Positions 1-5,562 of a DNA stretch of 5,562 nucleotides are shown here, piece after piece. The translations under genes and the position numbers were made by a program. Under the pieces are notes generated by a model that saw nothing but the letters and a program-made list of their open reading frames with translations, was not told the origin of the DNA and ran no database searches. This DNA comes from Lachnospiraceae bacterium. GTDB lineage: Bacteria > Bacillota_A > Clostridia > Lachnospirales > Lachnospiraceae. Location of the stretch: positions 1 through 5,562 of the forward strand of contig JAFQDI010000190.1 of assembly GCA_017416055.1 (NCBI GenBank), in the 5' to 3' direction. Numbering within the stretch: the first letter of the stretch is position 1; each line of letters opens with the position of its first letter.

Positions 1-360
1 CCGTTTGATGACCATCTGAGAGTCGCAGGGCTTCAGCATGAAATAGCTGGCCCCCAGATTGAAAGCATCGTTGATGATTCGCTCGTTATTGATGCTGGTG
101 AGCACTAGGAATTTGGGTGGTTTGGTGATCGAAGTGTCAGATTTTGCACGGTCGAGGACGCTCAAACCGTCGAATCTGGGCATGACCAGATCGATGACCA
201 TCACATCCGGTTCTTTTTGTTTAATCAAATTGTAGGCCTCGAAACCGTCCTTGGCGGTTCCGACTAAATGGAGTTCGCTGTCAGATTGCATCTGACTGGC
301 CAGTGCGGCGCGGATCTGATCGTTGTGATCAGCGATAGCGACATTGAGTCCGTTCATCAT
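1..360 (-). CDS. spo0A: Spo0A-like response regulator, receiver domain (partial, C-terminus outside window)
   Basis: The reverse strand reads open for 120 codons from ATG at 360-358 to the window edge. It encodes a CheY-type receiver domain. Visible residues are the acidic start motif IADHND (D11), the phospho-acceptor in VIDLVMP (D57, codon 192-190), the conserved LTS threonine (T88) and LGASYFMLKP (K110). The phrase DAFNLGASYFMLKPCD closely follows the Spo0A pattern DAF/VxLGASYxxxKPFD, so I call Spo0A, the phosphorelay master regulator of sporulation and stationary phase in Firmicutes. The DNA-binding effector domain that would prove this lies outside the window. The site AAGGGAG (374-368) stands 7 nt before the ATG at 360; a second ATG follows directly at 357. 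Odd points: the second residue of the Mg-binding acidic pair is His (H12) where Asp is usual, and KPFD is KPCD. Another receiver-domain protein remains possible. Confidence 0.75.
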   Translation of the reverse strand, partial: MMNGLNVAIADHNDQIRAALASQMQSDSELHLVGTAKDGFEAYNLIKQKEPDVMVIDLVMPRFDGLSVLDRAKSDTSITKPPKFLVLTSINNERIINDAFNLGASYFMLKPCDSQMVIKR

Positions 361-463
361 GATGGATCTCCCTTCTGTGGTTGGAATGATTTATCGTGGT
401 TTATTTTCGGTATGTAAGCCGCCGGAATATCCTGGGAATCATTTTTTTGTCGGCGGTAAGGGT

Positions 464-493
464 AGTTTAGCAAAGAAGAAAAAGACCTGTCAA
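464..493 (-). promoter_or_regulatory. SigA-type promoter for the Spo0A-like gene
   Basis: On the minus strand a perfect -35 box TTGACA (493-488) is followed by an 18-nt spacer and the -10 box TAAACT (469-464, 4 of 6 matches). TG lies one base before the -10 box, giving an extended -10 (TGCTAAACT). Transcription would start near 457, leaving a leader of roughly 100 nt before the ATG at 360. This was read by eye; no start-site data exist. Confidence 0.65.
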
Positions 494-509
494 TTTCAAT
501 CGCAGAAGC

Positions 510-524
510 TTTTTTGACAAAAAA
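510..524. promoter_or_regulatory. Inverted repeat TTTTTTG-A-CAAAAAA in the divergent control region
   Basis: A perfect 7-bp inverted repeat around a single central A lies just upstream of the -35 box of the minus-strand promoter. On the minus strand it contains TGTCAAA, one mismatch from the Spo0A box TGTCGAA. On the plus strand it contains TTGACA, but no matching -10 box follows at 16-19 nt. It could be an operator, a weak 0A box or simple AT-rich sequence. It is too short for a confident call. Confidence 0.25.
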
Positions 525-609
525 TCCGTTAAAAGATGGCATTTCTCCTCGTTTGGCCACAGGCGAACAGGGAAAGGTGGACTTTTTGGCGAATCATGCA
601 TGAAAAAAA

Positions 610-624
610 CGGAAAAAATTTCCG
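610..624. promoter_or_regulatory. Perfect inverted repeat CGGAAA-N3-TTTCCG before the MocR gene, candidate operator
   Basis: CGGAAA (610-615) and TTTCCG (619-624) are perfect arms with a 3-nt centre. The repeat lies 23 nt before the preferred start codon at 648, just before the ribosome binding site. It could be an operator for autoregulation, common among MocR and GntR proteins, or a small leader hairpin. If translation began at 600 instead, it would lie inside the gene. I saw no convincing promoter for the MocR gene in 525-647. Confidence 0.3.
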
Positions 625-630
625 AATCGG

Positions 631-636
631 GAAGGA
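631..636 (+). promoter_or_regulatory. Ribosome binding site deciding the MocR start at 648
   Basis: GAAGGA at 631-636 (preceded by GG) stands 11 nt before ATG 648, a slightly long but usable distance. The in-frame ATG at 600 has its nearest purine-rich site (573-580) 19 nt away, which is too far. The protein family also normally begins a few residues before the ELTVLL...PLYEQIY segment, which fits 648. Confidence 0.6.
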
Positions 637-647
637 TAATTAAGACG

Positions 648-2081
648 ATGTATGAATTAACCGTTCTGTTGGAAGAAAACGGAAAAGAACCGTTGTATGA
701 GCAGATATATCGTCACATACGGGAGGAAATCCGGCAGGGAAAAATCGAGGCGGGGAAAAAACTTCCGTCGACGAGACGGCTTGCCGGACACCTTGGGGTC
801 AGCCGGAGCACTACACAGTTGGCTTATGATCAGCTAATTGCGGAAGGCTATTTGACGGCTGTTCCCTGTAAAGGGTATTTTGCCGCAGGGGTGGATAGTC
901 TGTATGAGATCCGCTCGGAAGAAAAAAAGGTGATTAAACCGCCGGAAACGGAGGATAACTGTCGGTATGATTTCAGTGCGAGAGGTATCGATGCGGACGG
1001 TTTTCCGGCAAATCGCTGGAAAAAATTGGCCAGAGAAGTTCTTTCCGAGGTGGACGGTGATCTGTTTGCCCACGGAGATTCGCAGGGCGAGCGGGGGCTT
1101 CGTGAGGCGATCCGAGACTATGTCTACTCTGCCCGTGGGGTGAATTGCCGGACAGAGCAGATTCTGGTCGGTGCAGGAAGTGAATATCTGTTGATGCTTT
1201 TGGATCAGATCATCGGAGGCGATACCGTGATTGCTATGGAGAATCCGACCTATATGCAGGCTTATCGCGTGTTCAAGGGATTGGGAAATCAGGTAATTCC
1301 GGTACCCATGGATGAGCAGGGCATGGACATGGAGAAACTGAGAGCATCGGAGGCTTCACTGGCTTATGTGATGCCGTCGCATCAGTTTCCAACCGGAAGG
1401 ATTATGCCGCAGAAACGCCGTATGGAGCTGATTGCGTGGGCGGCGGCGAAGGATGGACGGTATATTATCGAGGATGATTACGACAGTGAATTCCGCTACC
1501 GTGGAAAACCGATTCCTTCTCTGCAGGGGTATGATCATGGGGAGCATGTGATTTATCTGGGAACGTTTTCGCGATCCATTGCGCCAGGAATCCGTGTGAG
1601 CTTCCTCATTTTGCCTGAGCCGTTACTTGTGCGGTACAATGAGCGATGTCGTTTCTATGCGACGACCGTATCCCGAATCGATCAGGAGATTCTCGCGCGG
1701 TTCATCCGGAGTGGATATTATGAGCGGCACTTGAACCGCATGAAGGGCGTTTACCGTGCAAAACATGATCTGTTGCTGGAACTGTTACGCCCGTTTCAGG
1801 GGCGTTTCCGTATTCGGGGAGAACATGCCGGTATCCATATTCTGTTGGAGGAGAGGTCGTTGCCTTCGGGAGCAGCCGAGGGAAGAACTCAGACGGTGCG
1901 AGAGCGCGAACTGCAATTGATGGCTGAAGCGGAGCAGGCTGGTGTGCGTGTGTATGGTTCCTCCAGATACTATCTGGAGGGGGAGGCGAAAAGCGCCACC
2001 ATTCTTCTCGGTTTTGCCCGGATGAGTACGGAGGAGATCCGCGAGGCAGTGAAACGATTGGGAGAAGCGTGGGGGATTTGA
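648..2081 (+). CDS. MocR/GabR-family transcriptional regulator (GntR winged helix + aminotransferase-like domain) lacking the PLP lysine
   Basis: The 477-residue protein (493 if begun at ATG 600) has the two-part MocR layout. A GntR winged helix spans about residues 15-81, with PLYEQIY at the start, LPSTRRLA, a recognition helix SRSTTQLAYDQL and a wing ending at GYFAAG. A fold-type I aminotransferase domain follows from about residue 105 to the end. Visible landmarks are ENPTY (198-202), PSHQFPTGRIMP, EDDYDSEFRY (D276 and Y278, the usual cofactor contacts) and GTFSRSIAPGIR. In MocR proteins the residue after GTFS is the lysine that holds pyridoxal phosphate; here it is Arg309 (CGA, 1572-1574). 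The spacing from Y278 (31 residues) matches Y281-K312 of Bacillus subtilis GabR, so the alignment is firm. The protein also lacks the arginine two residues after ENPTY that GabR uses for GABA (Q204). No pdxST, gab or other typical partner gene is adjacent, so its target is unknown. It is divergent from the Spo0A-like gene. Confidence 0.93.
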   Translation: MYELTVLLEENGKEPLYEQIYRHIREEIRQGKIEAGKKLPSTRRLAGHLGVSRSTTQLAYDQLIAEGYLTAVPCKGYFAAGVDSLYEIRSEEKKVIKPPETEDNCRYDFSARGIDADGFPANRWKKLAREVLSEVDGDLFAHGDSQGERGLREAIRDYVYSARGVNCRTEQILVGAGSEYLLMLLDQIIGGDTVIAMENPTYMQAYRVFKGLGNQVIPVPMDEQGMDMEKLRASEASLAYVMPSHQFPTGRIMPQKRRMELIAWAAAKDGRYIIEDDYDSEFRYRGKPIPSLQGYDHGEHVIYLGTFSRSIAPGIRVSFLILPEPLLVRYNERCRFYATTVSRIDQEILARFIRSGYYERHLNRMKGVYRAKHDLLLELLRPFQGRFRIRGEHAGIHILLEERSLPSGAAEGRTQTVRERELQLMAEAEQAGVRVYGSSRYYLEGEAKSATILLGFARMSTEEIREAVKRLGEAWGI

Positions 2082-2133
2082 GTCGGCTGCAGCACGACAG
2101 GAAATATTAATCGCCTGTTTATAGATTCTTCAT

Positions 2134-2223
2134 AAAAAAGATCAATATCAAGAAAAACAAAGAAAACGAGAGAAAAACAAAGAAAACGATTAAAAACATA
2201 CTAAAACAGAGCAAAATAGCAAA
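2134..2223. promoter_or_regulatory. Helically phased A-tracts upstream of the groESL promoter (likely curved DNA / UP-type element)
   Basis: On the plus strand, runs of four to six A are centred near 2136, 2155, 2164, 2175, 2184, 2194, 2204 and 2214, with a short AAA at 2222. From 2155 on, steps are 9.5-10.5 bp, one helical turn. Such phasing is the classic signature of intrinsically bent DNA, and A-rich sequence directly before a -35 box can also act as an UP element for RNA polymerase. It ends at the predicted -35 box (2224). No gene or RNA structure explains the stretch; the effect on transcription is inferred. Confidence 0.5.
2151..2189 (+). repeat. Tandem duplication, two copies of a 19-bp repeat at 20-bp period
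   Basis: AGAAAAACAAAGAAAACGA occurs perfectly at 2151-2169 and 2171-2189, separated by one G. The 20-bp period is close to two helical turns, so the duplication keeps the A-tracts on one face of the helix. It is non-coding and lies about 35 bp before the groES -35 box. Confidence 0.9.
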
Positions 2224-2252
2224 TTGCATTTTGAAGAGAAAACCGCTAATAT
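2224..2252 (+). promoter_or_regulatory. groES: SigA-type promoter of the groES-groEL operon
   Basis: TTGCAT (2224-2229, 3 of 6 matches) and TAATAT (2247-2252, 4 of 6) are separated by an ideal 17-nt spacer. Transcription would begin near 2259, placing the CIRCE operator at the very start of the transcript, as in other HrcA-controlled operons. The boxes are weak matches, which the upstream phased A-tracts could compensate. A competing -10 reading is TATATC at 2250-2255. Confidence 0.6.
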
Positions 2253-2263
2253 ATCAACAGTGT

Positions 2264-2290
2264 TTAGCACTCAATGATAAAGAGTGCTAA
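2264..2290 (+). promoter_or_regulatory. CIRCE operator (HrcA binding site)
   Basis: The arms TTAGCACTC (2264-2272) and GAGTGCTAA (2282-2290) flank a 9-nt spacer, an exact match to the CIRCE consensus. The heat-shock repressor HrcA binds CIRCE as a dimer and blocks chaperone operons; its own folding depends on GroEL, which closes a feedback loop. The element sits 25 nt before the groES start codon. hrcA itself is not in this window. Confidence 0.97.
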
Positions 2291-2315
2291 CAAACTGAAA
2301 TAGGAGGACAAAAAC

Positions 2316-2591
2316 ATGAGATTAGTACCTTTAGGTGATCGTATCGTATTGAAGCAGGTTGAGGCAGAGACGAAATCAAAGGGTGGAATCATTCTGACCA
2401 CCAGTGCACAGGAGAAACCTTCAGAGGCAGAGGTCGTTGCAGTTGGACCCGGAACCGAGGAAGTGAAGATGGAAGTGAAGCCCGGTGATAAGGTGATTTA
2501 CTCCAAGTATGCAGGAACGAATGTAAAGTTCGGTACTGAGGAATATATCGTAGTAAAGCAGGGAGATGTTCTGGCGATTGTCGAGGACTGA
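2316..2591 (+). CDS. groES: GroES, 10-kDa co-chaperonin (Cpn10)
   Basis: The 91-residue protein is close to the usual 94-97 residues. It has the family N-terminus (LVPLGDRIVLK), the mobile loop that docks on GroEL (about residues 16-33, with the hydrophobic tripeptide I25-I26-L27 after GG), the VVAVGPGT strand and the C-terminal KVIYSKYAGTNVK and EEYIVVKQGDVLAIV segments. GroES forms the heptameric lid that closes the GroEL cavity in the cytoplasm during ATP-driven folding. The start is supported by AGGAGG (2302-2307), 8 nt before the ATG. It is the first gene of the operon, under the promoter and CIRCE operator immediately upstream, and is followed 77 nt later by groEL. Confidence 0.98.
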   Translation: MRLVPLGDRIVLKQVEAETKSKGGIILTTSAQEKPSEAEVVAVGPGTEEVKMEVKPGDKVIYSKYAGTNVKFGTEEYIVVKQGDVLAIVED

Positions 2592-2609
2592 TCTGCAGAT
2601 TGATGTCCT
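2584..2609 (+). other. Possible small hairpin at the groES stop / groES-groEL junction
   Basis: AGGAC (2584-2588) can pair with GTCCT (2605-2609). Between them lies the perfect 10-bp palindrome ATCTGCAGAT (2591-2600), which overlaps the groES stop codon. The structure is short and interrupted. It might be an mRNA processing or stability element between the two cistrons, but chance is a fair alternative. Confidence 0.25.
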
Positions 2610-2611
2610 GA

Positions 2612-4287
<1,676 letters not shown>

Positions 4288-4288
<1 letters not shown>

Positions 4289-4314
4289 CGCGTTAGCAAT
4301 GAGCTGAGCGACGT
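4288..4314 (+). other. Imperfect hairpin directly after the groEL stop codon
   Basis: ACG (4288-4290) pairs with CGT (4312-4314), and CGTTAGC (4291-4297) with GCTGAGCG (4303-4310), allowing one G-T pair and two bulged bases, around the loop AATGA. It begins at the last base of the stop codon. It may protect the 3' end of the transcript or be part of a repeated intergenic element together with the next three hairpins. It has no T-run. Confidence 0.35.
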
Positions 4315-4315
4315 A

Positions 4316-4376
4316 ATAAACAGGAAGAAGGTCCATGGTCAAGCTTGCTTGAACCGAGGACCTTCTTCCTGTTTAT
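4316..4376. terminator. Long perfect stem-loop, probable bidirectional terminator between groEL and the convergent acyltransferase gene
   Basis: The arms 4316-4334 and 4358-4376 are perfect 19-bp complements (ATAAACAGGAAGAAGGTCC on the left). A second inner stem follows: GGT/ACC, then CAAGC/GCTTG with one bulged A, closing at 4345-4346. If the GC-rich inner part is the core, the outer right arm gives the T-rich tail TTCTTCCTGTTTAT. By symmetry the same tail appears on the minus strand. This suits an intrinsic terminator acting in both directions between convergent genes. There is no pure T-run, so a transcript-stabilising structure or repeat element is the alternative. Confidence 0.65.
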
Positions 4377-4377
4377 A

Positions 4378-4398
4378 GCGGCATTCAGCGAATGCCGC
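4378..4398. other. Perfect 9-bp hairpin GCGGCATTC-AGC-GAATGCCGC
   Basis: The arms 4378-4386 and 4390-4398 pair perfectly around a 3-nt loop, starting one base after the long terminator stem. It is GC-rich and stable but has no T-run on either strand. It may stop transcription arriving from the minus-strand gene or be part of an intergenic repeat unit. Confidence 0.55.
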
Positions 4399-4400
4399 GT

Positions 4401-4435
4401 ATCTGAAAGCGGAGCTAGAAGCGAGGGTTTCAGAT
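4401..4435. other. Stem-loop with 8-bp arms ATCTGAAA / TTTCAGAT
   Basis: The arms 4401-4408 and 4428-4435 are perfect complements around a 19-nt purine-rich loop (GCGGAGCTAGAAGCGAGGG). This is the fourth inverted repeat in about 150 bases. It lies 12 nt beyond the stop codon of the minus-strand acyltransferase gene and so would be the first structure in its 3' region. No T-run follows. Confidence 0.5.
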
Positions 4436-4447
4436 GATGTCGCATTT

Positions 4448-5562
4448 TTACCTTTTCCTCACACTTCTCTGATACAACTCCTCCGTCGCAAACGACAGCT
4501 TCGTCGTCACTGTTCGTTTCGAGGTACAACAGTAGAACGAATCGTTTTCTGTAGAAATATCCACACACTCCCGTTTCTTCAGTGGCCCAAACTCATATTC
4601 AATATGCAGGCTGTTAGTCTGTGCCGGGATGCGCTGGATTCGGTATTTCTCGCCACGGTATTCACCTTCCAGAACAAAGCCATCCTCCATGGTGTGGGAG
4701 AGAGTAGCCTTTCCCAACGGGATATATCTCCAGCATCGAGGGAGAGAATACACCTCTACCTCGTCATGGAACGAATACTCGCCACGTTCGATCTCAGCAC
4801 GAACCTGCTCACGCTCCCATTTGAACCAGTCGGGAATGCGGTCAAACTCGGTTTCTCCGGCCTGAGCTTCCAATCGGCCGTCTTCATGCCACGTCCAACG
4901 TTTGCCGCAGGCTGTACAGAAAAGCTCGCTGCCTTTGGAATCCATCTGAAACTCAGTGTTGCAGTGCGGACATTGATATAAAATAAAGTGCAGACCTTCC
5001 GCGCGGTTTTGCTCGGTGATTCGAATGTGGTTTTCCCTCTGATAACGGTGGTCGTCATAAATAAACGCCTCGCGCAGCGCGTGATTGATTTCATCCACTG
5101 ACATTGCCCGAATCTGTTCAGGGGTAAGTAACTGAGTGAAAGTTGTGTGGAACGGCACACGACGCTTGCTGAAATAGTTCCATATGGGAGCATGCAAGTG
5201 ATTACCTCGGTGGATTACTGTCACCACCGGAACCTGATTCATCTTGACCAGCTTGCCGAGGGAATCCGGAAGAAAAGAAGTGGTGCCATCGAGAGAGTAG
5301 CGAGCTTCCGGATACATAGCAAGCACATCGCCCCGCTTTAATACCTTGCGAATGGATTTCACCAGATGAAGATCGTTGGTAAATTTGCGGGTCGCGATTG
5401 CGCCGATCCACTCCATCAGCCAGAATTTGACCACATAACCATCAATGCTTACCACATTGTTGACCGGATGAGGATATGTTGCGACGGCGGCCAACTCAAA
5501 GTCGATGAAATTCATGTGATTGCTGAGCAGCATGTAGGGAGGCTTGAGCCCATCCATATTGA
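4448..5562 (-). CDS. PlsC-like acyltransferase with C-terminal zinc ribbon (N-terminus outside window)
   Basis: The frame is open from the window edge to TAA at 4450-4448. Numbering from the Met at 5557, the acyltransferase motifs of the PlsC/LPLAT family appear in order: SNHMNFID (H14 and D19, the catalytic HX4D pair), IGAIATRK (motif II, R57), MYPEARYS (E84, motif III, normally FPEGTRS) and QVPVVTV (motif IV, P110). Family members move an acyl chain from acyl-ACP or acyl-CoA to lysophosphatidic acid or another lysolipid at the membrane. H14 is so near this Met that the real start is almost surely further upstream, outside the window. After the enzyme domain come a four-cysteine zinc ribbon, CPHC-X14-CTAC (C196, C199, C214, C217), and about 150 residues I do not recognise, rich in beta-type sequence and ending in a basic tail. 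The exact substrate cannot be told. It converges on groEL with no other neighbour visible. Confidence 0.85.
   Translation of the reverse strand, partial: NMDGLKPPYMLLSNHMNFIDFELAAVATYPHPVNNVVSIDGYVVKFWLMEWIGAIATRKFTNDLHLVKSIRKVLKRGDVLAMYPEARYSLDGTTSFLPDSLGKLVKMNQVPVVTVIHRGNHLHAPIWNYFSKRRVPFHTTFTQLLTPEQIRAMSVDEINHALREAFIYDDHRYQRENHIRITEQNRAEGLHFILYQCPHCNTEFQMDSKGSELFCTACGKRWTWHEDGRLEAQAGETEFDRIPDWFKWEREQVRAEIERGEYSFHDEVEVYSLPRCWRYIPLGKATLSHTMEDGFVLEGEYRGEKYRIQRIPAQTNSLHIEYEFGPLKKRECVDISTENDSFYCCTSKRTVTTKLSFATEELYQRSVRKR

Noticed and set aside
514..543. A plus-strand promoter for the MocR gene starting at TTGACA (514-519).
   Set aside because: No -10-like hexamer lies at 16-19 nt; the TTGACA is part of the AT palindrome.
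357..560. A 67-residue frame on the minus strand whose stop overlaps the Spo0A-like start codon (ATGA), suggesting a translationally coupled leader peptide.
   Set aside because: It starts with GTG at 560, the internal ATG at 542 has a purine site only 2-3 nt away, and the frame contains the good promoter at 464-493, so its start would lie upstream of that transcript.
600..647. A 16-residue N-terminal extension of the MocR protein from ATG 600.
   Set aside because: No ribosome binding site at a usable distance, and family members begin just before the segment starting at Met 648. It cannot be fully excluded.
2082..2120. An intrinsic terminator for the MocR gene (ACAGG...CCTGT near 2097-2120).
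   Set aside because: The stem is only 5 bp with a 12-nt loop and no T-run follows, so it is not convincing.
4604..4981. Plus-strand open frames at 4604-4981, 4629-4865 and 5147-5341 and minus-strand frames at 4756-5193 and 5202-5411.
   Set aside because: All lie inside the acyltransferase gene in other frames, lack recognisable domains and contradict the clear motifs of that gene.

Overview
The window looks like a chromosomal segment from a low-to-mid GC Gram-positive of the Clostridia, most likely Lachnospiraceae. The pointers are a Spo0A-type receiver domain, a CIRCE-controlled groES-groEL operon, strong purine-rich Shine-Dalgarno sites, and a MocR-type regulator and a PlsC/zinc-ribbon protein whose sequences resemble Lachnospiraceae proteins. 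The family placement is inference; no rRNA or other marker gene is present.

Layout: (1) 1-360, minus strand: the N-terminal receiver domain of a Spo0A-like response regulator, cut by the window edge, with a good SigA-type promoter at 464-493. (2) 361-647: the divergent control region, with two small perfect inverted repeats. (3) 648-2081, plus strand: a MocR/GabR-type regulator (GntR winged helix plus aminotransferase fold) in which the PLP-anchoring lysine is replaced by arginine. (4) 2082-2315: a non-coding A-rich stretch holding a 20-bp tandem duplication, A-tracts spaced one helical turn apart, a SigA-like promoter and a perfect CIRCE operator. (5) 2316-2591 groES and 2669-4288 groEL, the chaperonin heat-shock operon. 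(6) 4288-4447: four successive inverted repeats, one of them a 19-bp perfect stem that is probably a bidirectional terminator between convergent genes. (7) 4448-5562, minus strand: a PlsC-like acyltransferase with a C-terminal four-cysteine zinc ribbon, missing its N-terminus at the window edge.

How the parts work together: groES and groEL form one HrcA/CIRCE-repressed unit. The Spo0A-like gene and the MocR gene are divergent and share a control region, so cross-regulation is possible but not shown. The acyltransferase converges on groEL and shows no functional link to it beyond the shared terminator region. No RNA gene, CRISPR array, transposase or integrase was seen. I do not see a clear undescribed multi-gene system. 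The most unusual signals are the lysine-less MocR protein, the curved-DNA signature upstream of groESL, the hairpin cluster after groEL, and the acyltransferase/zinc-ribbon fusion.
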